This document shows, one piece after another, positions 1 to 7,071 of a stretch of DNA of 25,737 nt; the stretch's first letter is position 1; every line of letters starts with the position of its first letter. This DNA is from Faucicola sp032089155. GTDB lineage: Bacteria; Pseudomonadota; Gammaproteobacteria; Pseudomonadales; Moraxellaceae. The notes beneath the pieces are model-generated. The model did no database searches. It had not been told where the DNA came from and saw only the letters and a list, made by a program, of their open reading frames with translations. The position numbers and the translations under genes were made by a program. The DNA is taken from positions 1 through 25,737 of the forward strand of contig DAMDEV010000018.1 in NCBI GenBank assembly GCA_032089155.1, read 5' to 3'.

Positions 1-1027
1 CACAATCTTCATCACTGATGAGCCGCGCATGTTTTAACGCCGTGTCTGCTTGTAAGAGCAGTGTCTGAGCATCATTGGTATGAGTGGGGAAAACCGAGGC
101 GCCAATCGACAACCTTAAATAAATTGATTGGTCATCAATGCTAAAAGGTAAGTCAAATAACTGTTTGAGCGCTGCCACGTAGTGATGCGCGGCATCAAGG
201 TGTTGTACTGAAATCATCGCCGCAAAACTATCACCCCCAAACCGCGAAAAAGTGACTAAACTGGCACCCGAAATTTTTAAGGATTTTACCCGTTTGACAA
301 AACCTTGAATCAGCATATTGGTATTTTCAATGCCAAGGCTGATGTTAAAAGACTGCAATTTATCAATATTGATGCGGAGCAATACCCCCATACACTCACG
401 CTGATTGTCGGCTGCCTGGTAGTAGTCAATACAGCTTTTTAATTTGTCATAAAAAGTATCGTAATTGGGCAGTCCCGTTAATTCATCATAATTGTAGAGA
501 TGTAAGGTGTGGCTAAGCTGTGCATCTTTTTTGGTTAAATTGGTGAGTAGCCCTACATACACCACTCGGTTATCATCGACTTCACACACGCAGATATCTA
601 GCCAAACCGCCACTTCAGGTGAATTGTGATAAGAAAGCACTAAATTGGTCGAAATTGATTGTCGATTATCCAGTTTGGTAATGATGGCGGCAATCGCTTG
701 CTGTAAGTGGGGCGCATAGGTCTTATACGGATAAAAATAAAACGGGCTACCTATCACCTGATCGCGTGGTAAGGCGGTAATATTTAAAAATTGCTGATTG
801 ACACAGATAAAACGTAGCCGTTCATCAAGCATAAAAATGCCATCATGGATTTTTGAAAAAACCGAGGCAAACACCGCATTTTGATGTTCAGGCGAAATTT
901 GTTGATCAAAAAAATGGCTATCGACAATAAACCCATACTCACGTAAATCACCATGACACAACTTATTAGCACCCACACAGCAATCACGATGGTCTATCGG
1001 CATGACTGATTTGTTATTCAGTGGCAT
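1..1027 (-). CDS. PAS-GGDEF signalling protein, C-terminus outside window
   Basis: This reading frame starts at ATG 1027 and stays open to the left edge (about 342 codons visible), so the protein is partial. Residues about 55-170 resemble a PAS sensor fold, with a typical phrase around DGIFMLDERLRFICVNQQF. From about residue 180 a GGDEF domain begins (YDELTGLPNYDTFYDKL). The active-site loop is RFGGDSF at about residues 262-268, so the fourth position of GGDEF is Ser instead of Glu. That makes catalysis of cyclic-di-GMP synthesis doubtful; a substrate-sensing role or a following EAL domain beyond the window are alternatives. The start is supported by an AGGA box about 7 bases upstream. That box lies in the last codons of rsmE, whose stop is 2 bp away, so the two are probably translated from one mRNA. 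The domain assignment is firm; enzymatic activity is inference. Confidence 0.85.
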   Translation of the reverse strand, partial: MPLNNKSVMPIDHRDCCVGANKLCHGDLREYGFIVDSHFFDQQISPEHQNAVFASVFSKIHDGIFMLDERLRFICVNQQFLNITALPRDQVIGSPFYFYPYKTYAPHLQQAIAAIITKLDNRQSISTNLVLSYHNSPEVAVWLDICVCEVDDNRVVYVGLLTNLTKKDAQLSHTLHLYNYDELTGLPNYDTFYDKLKSCIDYYQAADNQRECMGVLLRINIDKLQSFNISLGIENTNMLIQGFVKRVKSLKISGASLVTFSRFGGDSFAAMISVQHLDAAHHYVAALKQLFDLPFSIDDQSIYLRLSIGASVFPTHTNDAQTLLLQADTALKHARLISDEDC

Positions 1028-1029
1028 GA

Positions 1030-1899
1030 TTATTCCTGTGCAACAGTCAAAGTTTGATATAGCGTCAACAATGAAGACAATGCCACGACAGGGGCTGTCT
1101 CAGTTCGTAGCACACGCTCGCCAATTTGCCAAGGCATAAAACCTCGCTCGATAGCTTGCGTTATTTCTTGCTCTGAAAACCCACCTTCTGCCCCAATGAG
1201 TAACCAAAATTGGGCTAAAGAACACTGTCTAAACTGGTTTGCTATATAGGGTAGTGGGTTGGGATATGGGGTACAGGGCGTGATGGGTTCAATATCGTTA
1301 TGCTCAATGTCGTTACCTTCAATTTGATTACAAGGTGTCACTACACCACTGTCATCAGGAGGAACGGCTAAAATTAATTTGGTCACGTTGGTAGAAGTGG
1401 GCACGCCTGCTGGTTCATCAAGCCAGTCGCTAAAAGCTTTTGGTGCCAGCAATGTTGGCACGATATTAAGCCCACATTGCTCACAAGCCGATACCGCAAC
1501 CTGCTGCCAATGGGCGAGCTTTTTATCGGCTTGGTCTGCTTTTAGGCGTACTTCACCATGTTGGCTAGTGAGCAGTTGAATCGATGACACCCCAAGCTCT
1601 GTGGCTTTTTGAATGGCATAATCCATGCGCTCGCCACGACTCATCACCAAGGCAATGTTCACAGTAAATGGCAAAGCTCGATTTATTGGATTAAAATCGT
1701 TGATGGTAACGAGCGCTTGTTTTTTAGTGACATCCGTTAAAGTGACGGTATATTCACCACCTTGAGCATCAAAAAACAACGCTTGCTCGCCGATGCTTGC
1801 TCTTAACACTTTACACCAATGATGAAAAATATCTTCGGTCAAAGGCACAGTGCTGCCAACTTGTAGTAAATTTGGTTGGTTATAAAAAAATCTACGCAT
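1030..1899 (-). CDS. rsmE: 16S rRNA (uracil-1498-N3)-methyltransferase RsmE
   Basis: RsmE methylates N3 of U1498 in 16S rRNA of the 30S subunit, using S-adenosylmethionine; it is a SPOUT-class (knotted) enzyme. The family signatures are present: a PUA-like N-terminal part (residues 1-70), SRGERMDYAIQKATELGV at about 87-104, the SAM-site loop LIGAEGGFSEQEI at about 234-246, and the knot segment RVLRTETAPVVAL at about 262-274. At 289 residues it is longer than the roughly 243 residues usual for the family. The excess is a polar, proline-rich insertion at about 182-226, just before the SAM loop, partly encoded by a 15-bp tandem repeat (GNDIEHNDIE). The motifs around the insertion are intact, so it is probably tolerated as a surface loop. 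The gene leads a two-gene unit with the PAS-GGDEF gene. Confidence 0.93.
   Translation of the reverse strand: MRRFFYNQPNLLQVGSTVPLTEDIFHHWCKVLRASIGEQALFFDAQGGEYTVTLTDVTKKQALVTINDFNPINRALPFTVNIALVMSRGERMDYAIQKATELGVSSIQLLTSQHGEVRLKADQADKKLAHWQQVAVSACEQCGLNIVPTLLAPKAFSDWLDEPAGVPTSTNVTKLILAVPPDDSGVVTPCNQIEGNDIEHNDIEPITPCTPYPNPLPYIANQFRQCSLAQFWLLIGAEGGFSEQEITQAIERGFMPWQIGERVLRTETAPVVALSSLLTLYQTLTVAQE
1288..1332. repeat. 15-bp in-frame tandem repeat inside rsmE
   Basis: Three adjacent 15-bp units at 1288-1302, 1303-1317 and 1318-1332 share the core TCAAT.TCGTTA; the third is more diverged. Fifteen bases is a multiple of three, so copy-number change keeps the reading frame. On the coding (minus) strand they give repeated N-D-I-E peptides inside the family-atypical loop of RsmE. 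Confidence 0.7.
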
Positions 1900-1947
1900 A
1901 AATCATCTAAGTCAGTTTCACGATTAAATTAAGCTAAGTTGGTTAAA

Positions 1948-2021
1948 ATGCCTACAAAAGTTAAATATTTTTTTGATGATAATCTCATGAATTATACGTT
2001 AAATATTAGCAATGTAGGCAT
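1948..2021. repeat. 9-bp inverted repeat flanking the likely rsmE promoter
   Basis: ATGCCTACA at 1948-1956 is matched by its exact reverse complement TGTAGGCAT at 2013-2021, 56 bases apart. The interval holds a minus-strand TATAAT (1991-1996) that could be the rsmE -10 box, and two copies of GTTAAATATT. The rest of the 1900-2175 gap shows no credible gene. The role is unknown; an operator pair or a leader hairpin are possibilities. Confidence 0.4.
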
Positions 2022-2080
2022 AAGCTGTGAATTCTAATACAATTTTTTATAATATAGTAAGAATTGAACTTTTGTAACAA

Positions 2081-2098
2081 ATCCTAGCTTTTGAGGAT
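2081..2098 (-). terminator. weak hairpin downstream of bioA
   Basis: ATCCT (2081-2085) pairs with AGGAT (2094-2098) around an 8-base loop. On the minus strand the hairpin is followed by TTGTTAC, a poor U-tract. It is the only candidate for ending the bioA transcript before rsmE, so some read-through is likely. Confidence 0.3.
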
Positions 2099-2175
2099 GG
2101 ATGATAACAACCAACATCTATTTACAATTAATTAGTTAATTAGTCAGTGAATTTCATGAGGCGTTAGCAGAGGTG

Positions 2176-3543
2176 TTAAGGCAAATCAATGGCTTGCAAC
2201 GAGCTTTGGGGTATTTGGGGGATATTGTCACAAAGCTTTTGCAAACAATGATTTAATATGCCAAAGATTTGCTGAATTTCTGCTGGGGTCGTGCAATAAG
2301 GCGGAATAAGATAAACATGGTTGCCAATCGGACGAATCATCACGCCTTGATCAAGGCATAAATTGGCAAAGGCTTTGCCCAAATTTTGAGAAAAATCCAA
2401 GGTAAAAGCTGCAATCATGCCGGTTTGACGTACAAATTTTATGGGTAAATTGGCATCAACTAATTGCTGTAAGCCATCAGCCATCGCTTGGATAAGGGAT
2501 TGATTGTGTAGCAAGACATTATCGCGTTCAAACAGTTCAAGCGACGCCAAAGCCGCGCTACAAGCCAATGGATTGCCAGTGAAACTATGCGAATGTAAAA
2601 ACCCTTTTTCCACTTTGTCATCATAAAACGCTTGATAAACATCATCGGTTGTCATGACGCAAGACATTGGCAGATAGCCTGCCGTTAGACCTTTTGACAG
2701 ACAGATAAAGTCAGGGCAATAATCGTCTTGTTTATCCGCATCTGCCAAGGCTAGCATTTGCTCTACCGCAAACATAGTACCCGTACGACCAAAACCCACG
2801 GCAATCTCATCATATATCACATGGATGTGATAATGGTGCGCAAGTTTGGCAACGCCAAGCAAATAATTAGCAGAATACATCGCCATGCCAGCCGCCCCTT
2901 GTACCAAAGGTTCAAGGATAATCGCACAGATATCGCGGGATTTTTCTGCCAAGATGCGTTCTAGTGCATCCAAGCTCTTTTGCTCATGCAGCTGCGCTGC
3001 GATAGCGTCAGGGCTGAAAATATGCGCGGGGGTAGGAATACGAATTTGACTGACAATCAAATCTTTGTATTGCTCACTAAACAGCGGTATATCTGTCACC
3101 GCAAGACTGCCAACGGTTTCACCGTGATAACCGTGTTCCAATGAGATAAATTTGGTTTTTTGCGTTTGCCCTGATTGCTGCCAGTACTGTAAACTCATTT
3201 TAAGCGCGACTTCCACCGCCCCTGAGCCACTATCGGCAAAAAAAGCTTTGGTGAATGATTTGGGCGTGATGGCAACCAGTTTTTCTGCAAGCGTCAAAAT
3301 CGGCGGGTGAGTGACACTAGCGATTAAAGTATGCTCAAGCGTATCGAGCTGCTGTTTTATTTTTTCGTTGATAAAGGGATGGCAATGTCCATGTAAATTG
3401 ACCCACCATGAGCTAATCATATCGTAATAGGCGTTATCGTGCTGATCATATAATTGATTGCCTTGAGCCTTGACGAGGTGGAGTGGGGGATTATTTTCAA
3501 GGGCTTGCATCTGTGTGCAAGGAAGCCATAACGCGTTATTCAT
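2176..3543 (-). CDS. bioA: adenosylmethionine-8-amino-7-oxononanoate aminotransferase BioA
   Basis: BioA is the PLP-dependent class-III aminotransferase of biotin synthesis; it makes 7,8-diaminopelargonate from KAPA with SAM as amino donor. Visible family features (numbered from ATG 3543) are the substrate-site stretch SSWWVNLHGHCHP near residues 44-56, the FFADSGSGAVEVALKM phosphate-binding region near 101-116, EHGYHGETVGSLA near 136-148, DEIAVGFGRTG from 245, and the PLP lysine in LSKGLTAGYLPMS (K284). The frame is open upstream to 3588, but that extension (15 residues) overlaps a likely -10 box. The ATG at 3543 gives MNNALWLPCTQM, a normal BioA beginning, and 455 residues against about 430 in E. 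coli. No other bio genes adjoin it, so the biotin pathway is dispersed here. The ribosome-binding site is weak (a GAG about 8 bases upstream). Confidence 0.93.
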   Translation of the reverse strand: MNNALWLPCTQMQALENNPPLHLVKAQGNQLYDQHDNAYYDMISSWWVNLHGHCHPFINEKIKQQLDTLEHTLIASVTHPPILTLAEKLVAITPKSFTKAFFADSGSGAVEVALKMSLQYWQQSGQTQKTKFISLEHGYHGETVGSLAVTDIPLFSEQYKDLIVSQIRIPTPAHIFSPDAIAAQLHEQKSLDALERILAEKSRDICAIILEPLVQGAAGMAMYSANYLLGVAKLAHHYHIHVIYDEIAVGFGRTGTMFAVEQMLALADADKQDDYCPDFICLSKGLTAGYLPMSCVMTTDDVYQAFYDDKVEKGFLHSHSFTGNPLACSAALASLELFERDNVLLHNQSLIQAMADGLQQLVDANLPIKFVRQTGMIAAFTLDFSQNLGKAFANLCLDQGVMIRPIGNHVYLIPPYCTTPAEIQQIFGILNHCLQKLCDNIPQIPQSSLQAIDLP

Positions 3544-3567
3544 AAAAGTCTCAAAATTTTTTGTCAC

Positions 3568-3573
3568 ATTGTA
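3568..3573 (-). promoter_or_regulatory. probable bioA -10 box (TACAAT)
   Basis: TACAAT on the minus strand lies 24 bases before the chosen bioA ATG (3543). The 17-bp-spaced -35 position (CTTTTT) is poor and lies in the U-tract of the preceding terminator. It would give a leader of about 18 bases. I see no BirA-type operator palindrome. Confidence 0.4.
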
Positions 3574-3589
3574 GCACTTTTGACCCAAG

Positions 3590-3615
3590 AAAAAAGGCTT
3601 GAAAATGCAAGCCTT
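3590..3615 (-). terminator. rho-independent terminator just upstream of bioA
   Basis: A perfect 8-bp stem, AAGGCTTG (3594-3601) with CAAGCCTT (3608-3615), has a 6-base loop and is followed on the minus strand by six T. It is the second minus-strand terminator after the CitMHS gene. Its T-tract ends only about 46 bases before the bioA ATG, so it may insulate bioA or act as a leader attenuator. Confidence 0.75.
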
Positions 3616-3690
3616 CTAATGCTATGAGTGATAATGGTAATAATAGGAACGGTAATTATCACAGAATTTACGTACTATAAATTTTCGATA

Positions 3691-3723
3691 AAAAAGCCTC
3701 TAAAAAATTTCGTTTTTAGACGC
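3691..3723 (-). terminator. rho-independent terminator of the CitMHS gene
   Basis: TCTAAAAA (3699-3706) pairs with TTTTTAGA (3713-3720). The stem is extended by a GC pair on each side past one mismatch, and the minus strand continues into a T-run (3695-3691). It lies about 70 bases after the transporter stop codon. Confidence 0.7.
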
Positions 3724-3746
3724 TTGTATAAAGCGTAAATTTATAA
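3720..3746. repeat. short hairpin element, copy A
   Basis: ACGCTT (3720-3725) and AAGCGT (3731-3736) form a hairpin followed by AAATTTATAA. A similar hairpin (12 of 15 identical over CGCT...AAAGCG) followed by ATAAATTTTT lies at 14439-14465. Both sit immediately beside a terminator. Confidence 0.35.
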
Positions 3747-3789
3747 TGATTGCCAAAATCGTATACTTAAAATATCCGATGATAGGGTG

Positions 3790-5151
3790 TTAAAGCGGCA
3801 CACCACCCATCGTGAATATCGCTAAGGAAAATGCTGCAAAAATCCCAATCGCCCATTTGGCTGATTGAATCTGCCATTTACCCATCTCAACGCCTGTAAT
3901 ATGCAGCAATAGATAGATAAATCCAACCAATGGACTTAATAAATGAAATGCTTGACCAGCGGTTGAAGCAATCGCAATATCCATTGAGCTAAAACCATAT
4001 TTTATCCCAACTTGGTTTAATACCGGCAACACACCCAAATAAAAAGCATCATTACTTAGCAAAAACGTGCCAGGTACAGAGATCAAGGCGACAATCAACG
4101 GCCAGTGATTACCAAATCGCTCAGGAATCCAGGTCGCTAGGGCTTCACCCATGGCGTGACTCATACCTGTTCCCGATAAAATCCCCATAAACACCCCCGC
4201 TGCCAGTACCATGAAAATTACTTGTACAGCTGATGAGCCATATTTTTCAATAATTTCACGTTGATCGGCTTGTTTCGGGTAATTAGCCATTAAAGCAACG
4301 GCTAACGCAATCGCAAAAATTAATGCTGAATTGACTTTTGGTAGAAACCACATACCACCAAAAATAAGTTCGATCATCACTAGCAGCGTCAAGCCAAAAT
4401 TGAACCAAATGAGATGGGGTCTAGTAAATTTAGCATCGTCCTCATGCGGTGTGTCGATTAGATGCACCATGCTGTCTGTGTTTAGATTAGTGATACCCAG
4501 TCGTTTTCTCTCTGCTAACCCCCGTATGACAGCCACAGCAATGACCCATAGGGCGGCTATAATCATCCCCGGCATGATTGCACGTAATAACTCTCCCTCA
4601 TCAACATGCAGCGCTGTGATAATACGTGCGGTGGGTCCTCCCCAAGGTAACAAATTCATGATAGAGTTTGCCAGAACAATTAATACCGCCAAATCCATCA
4701 TTTTCATATTCAATTTGCGATATACAGGTAGTATGGCTGAACAGACCACAAGGGTGGTCGTCGATCCATCGCCATCAACTGAGATGCCTAGTGCAAGAAT
4801 CGCTGTGCCAACCAAGACTTTTAAAGGGTCGCCCTTGACTGCTCGGACAATAAAATTGACCAGTGGCTGAAACAATCCAGCACTCAGCATTAAACCAAAG
4901 TATAAAATCGCAAATAACAGCATAAGTGCTGTACCTGCAACACCTTTAATTTTTAAATCGGCATCACTGATCATCCCCGCAATAGCATACTTAGGAATAT
5001 CAAGTGCAGAAAACCCCCACTGGTTTATGGCTCCAGCGATAACACCAATAATTAAAGGCACTAAAATAAGAGAGGTAAAAGGGGATGCTTTGCGGGTCAT
5101 GATAAGTATCATAAACCCGATCACAATTAATAATCCAAACAGCGCTAACAT
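3790..5151 (-). CDS. CitMHS-family citrate (metal-citrate:H+) symporter
   Basis: This is a polytopic inner-membrane transporter of 453 residues with about 11-12 hydrophobic segments. The N-terminus (MLALFGLLIVIGFMILIM), SVDGDGSTTTLVV near residue 120 and MNLLPWGGPTARIITAL near 165 match the CitMHS family, which imports citrate complexed with Mg2+ or Ca2+ in symport with protons (Bacillus CitM/CitH are the known members, about 430 residues). The matched parts are the family hallmarks; the actual substrate and metal here are inferred. The start has an AGGA box 9 bases upstream. The gene appears monocistronic, with its own terminator. A co-transcribed two-component citrate sensor, often seen with this family, is absent from the neighbourhood, and no citrate lyase genes are present. 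Other small carboxylates remain possible. Confidence 0.85.
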   Translation of the reverse strand: MLALFGLLIVIGFMILIMTRKASPFTSLILVPLIIGVIAGAINQWGFSALDIPKYAIAGMISDADLKIKGVAGTALMLLFAILYFGLMLSAGLFQPLVNFIVRAVKGDPLKVLVGTAILALGISVDGDGSTTTLVVCSAILPVYRKLNMKMMDLAVLIVLANSIMNLLPWGGPTARIITALHVDEGELLRAIMPGMIIAALWVIAVAVIRGLAERKRLGITNLNTDSMVHLIDTPHEDDAKFTRPHLIWFNFGLTLLVMIELIFGGMWFLPKVNSALIFAIALAVALMANYPKQADQREIIEKYGSSAVQVIFMVLAAGVFMGILSGTGMSHAMGEALATWIPERFGNHWPLIVALISVPGTFLLSNDAFYLGVLPVLNQVGIKYGFSSMDIAIASTAGQAFHLLSPLVGFIYLLLHITGVEMGKWQIQSAKWAIGIFAAFSLAIFTMGGVPL

Positions 5152-5699
5152 ATTTGTAATCCTTTACATTGTCATTTAAAAAGGTGGCAATATTATCATA
5201 ATATTTTGTGTTTTTTCGATAATTTCTATGCTCATGTCACAAACCAAGATGTCCCGATACGTGCAACTATTAAAATGCCCCAATCTGTACAGCCACTTAA
5301 CATAAAATCAAGCTAATCCAGTTCGATACAGGTTATTGGCTAACGTATTGGAAAATATATAAAAATAGTAATATAACAAGCCAACATTATTACGATATCT
5401 TGAATACTTAATGACACAGATAAGTTTTAACGCATCAAAACTGTCTCAAAAAAATACAAAAGCATTACCACCCAAAAGTGCATAGAGGCATGCTATGTTT
5501 TTATTTTGATAGGTCGATAGTATTGCCGCAATGCTTGCACGGACAGCGGCTAGACAGGATAGTAAAGTGGGAAATCAAGAATAAAACACAACCAACGGTT
5601 TGGTGGGGGTATCACCTATATCGAAAAAGCCTGGCAACGGTTTTTTCAACAAAAAATTCATGATTAGGGGAAAATTGACAGTTAAGCAAAAATTGATGG
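5152..5699. other. 548-bp intergenic region, no convincing gene
   Basis: The region is AT-rich. It holds the transporter's upstream sequence, including the ribosome-binding site next to 5151 and a minus-strand GATAAT near 5190 that could be part of a promoter. A frame on the plus strand from GTG 5478 to 5663 (about 61 codons, three Trp) has no proper ribosome-binding site and no family I recognise. The slightly less AT-rich stretch 5525-5640 could be a decayed gene fragment, but nothing identifies it. No clear terminator for the regulator gene ending at 5700 was found. Confidence 0.5.
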
Positions 5700-6875
5700 T
5701 TACCGATTAGACAGTATCTCTAAATGTTGGTGAATGGGGAGGTTATCTGGCATTAATTCAATCAACCTTTCTATAGCATCGCTAGCATCGGGGCAATTTG
5801 ACAAATGCATGAGTAATAAGTCTACCTGATCTGAATGATAAATGGCTTGGCTCAAGCGAGCTTCTAAACAAGTGCGCCAAGTGCATAAAAAAGGGCTTTC
5901 AGTTTTGCTAAAAAATATGCCAGTATATAATTTGATGGCCGCTTCTAAATAACCTGCATTTAATGATTGTTCAACCCGTAAAAAATCACCATCAATGGGC
6001 ATTAACAGCCGGTACGGACGAGAACCCAATAAACCAGTAAGTGTATCACGTAACTGCGACATTTCAGTCTTTAGCGTACCTTGTGAAACTTTACGCTCAC
6101 CGTAGATCGCTTGGTGTAAGGCATCTAAGCTCATGCCTTGGGGACAAAGTGCTAACACTGTCAATATCTCGACTTGCCGAGGGGTCAACCGCAAGGTTTT
6201 GCCATTGAATATAACGCTGGGTTCATTAAATCCTTGAATATATAGATAGTGTCTTTGGCACTCATTCAAAGCGGATTGTAAAATACTGGCACAGCGTTCA
6301 GCAGCAAATATGCCAAAATTATTGTGATTCTGCCAAGTGGTCGATAAATCCAGTACGCCAATGACCTGCTTGGTATGAGGTTCAATGATAGGGGTGGCGT
6401 AACAGACCCATTCATGAACCGAAGGCATATAGTGTTCATTGGAAAAAACACAAGTTGATTGCTGCGTTTTTAGTGATAAAGCAAGCGCATTTGTGCCAAC
6501 TTGGCTTTCCCCCCAGCATCCACCTTCGATGAAGTTAACCGCTTCTGCCGCTTTTTGCATAGACTTACTGGCAGTCGTCCAGATAATCGTACTACCGATA
6601 TCAGCCACAGCCATCACCATGGAGGATTGCAAGGTGATATGTTGTAATTGATTTTGACAGTAGCTTAAGGCTTTTTTTAGATAATACGATTGATCGCTTT
6701 TGGTGGCGTTAATAGGTGCTTGTTGGCGCTCAGTTGGAATGTTAGCACTGTCTGAGCGGTGCCATGACTGGACAATACTTTGTTGGATAAGGTCTGCATT
6801 ATTATCGGTAAAGGTAATGTTAAAACGCCTCTTATCAATCCGATGCCTTAGCTCTAACAGTCTATTTTTATTCAT
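5700..6875 (-). CDS. GAF-domain transcriptional regulator with C-terminal winged helix (AcoR-like sensor, no AAA+ domain)
   Basis: The 391-residue protein begins like AcoR-type activators: an N-terminal helical part with the signature SIVQSWHRS (about 33-41), then a GAF sensor domain (about 75-210, including FIEGGCWGESQVGTNALAL and the following VHEWVCYATPIIEPHTKQVIG region). It has no sigma-54 AAA+ domain. Instead, residues about 225-310 form a winged-helix DNA-binding domain (LRLTPRQVEILTVLALCPQG, then QGTLKTEMSQLRDTL and PYRL). The last 70 residues are helical. It is transcribed divergently from the aldehyde dehydrogenase across 196 bp, so it most likely senses an alcohol, aldehyde or related metabolite and controls that gene. 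The domain calls come from motif recognition; ligand and target are inference from position. Confidence 0.8.
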   Translation of the reverse strand: MNKNRLLELRHRIDKRRFNITFTDNNADLIQQSIVQSWHRSDSANIPTERQQAPINATKSDQSYYLKKALSYCQNQLQHITLQSSMVMAVADIGSTIIWTTASKSMQKAAEAVNFIEGGCWGESQVGTNALALSLKTQQSTCVFSNEHYMPSVHEWVCYATPIIEPHTKQVIGVLDLSTTWQNHNNFGIFAAERCASILQSALNECQRHYLYIQGFNEPSVIFNGKTLRLTPRQVEILTVLALCPQGMSLDALHQAIYGERKVSQGTLKTEMSQLRDTLTGLLGSRPYRLLMPIDGDFLRVEQSLNAGYLEAAIKLYTGIFFSKTESPFLCTWRTCLEARLSQAIYHSDQVDLLLMHLSNCPDASDAIERLIELMPDNLPIHQHLEILSNR

Positions 6876-6937
6876 ATTTTAAAATATCCTAATGCACTAA
6901 CCAATCCTTGGTTTTTAAAATAAGTTATCCTCAATAG

Positions 6938-6943
6938 TATAAT
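6938..6943 (+). promoter_or_regulatory. candidate -10 box for the aldehyde dehydrogenase
   Basis: A perfect TATAAT lies in the regulator/dehydrogenase divergent gap; the -35 at 17-bp spacing (TTAAAA) is poor, as expected for an activated promoter. The leader would be about 120 bases and contains a small hairpin (AACTGC 7024-7029 with GCAGTT 7035-7040). I see no sigma-54 (GG-N10-GC) promoter. Confidence 0.35.
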
Positions 6944-7071
6944 GTCCATCCCTGATTGTAAAGGAGAATTAAACACCTACCTTTTACCTACCATTTCTGT
7001 AATAATATGAATTTGTAAACCCCAACTGCACGAAGCAGTTTATCTACCAACTGACAAAAGGAAATGTCATT

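Noticed and set aside
3543..3620. BirA operator upstream of bioA
   Set aside because: I searched by eye for the TTGTAAAC...GTTTACAA palindrome and found only a partial TTGTAG half; not sufficient.
4331..4870. 179-codon plus-strand frame
   Set aside because: It lies wholly inside the CitMHS transporter gene on the opposite strand and shows the usual antisense-of-membrane-protein composition; the transporter frame has clear family motifs.
5478..5663. 61-codon plus-strand frame in the gap between the transporter and the GAF regulator
   Set aside because: It starts at GTG without a spaced ribosome-binding site and matches no family I know. A neighbouring frame ends in a phrase faintly like transposases, but too short and too weak to call an insertion-sequence remnant.
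6959..7020. AAGGAGAATTAAAC ribosome-binding-like sequence in the dehydrogenase leader, with a tiny ATG AAT TTG TAA frame downstream
   Set aside because: No start codon at a usable distance from the box, and the three-codon frame is probably chance; not enough for a leader peptide.
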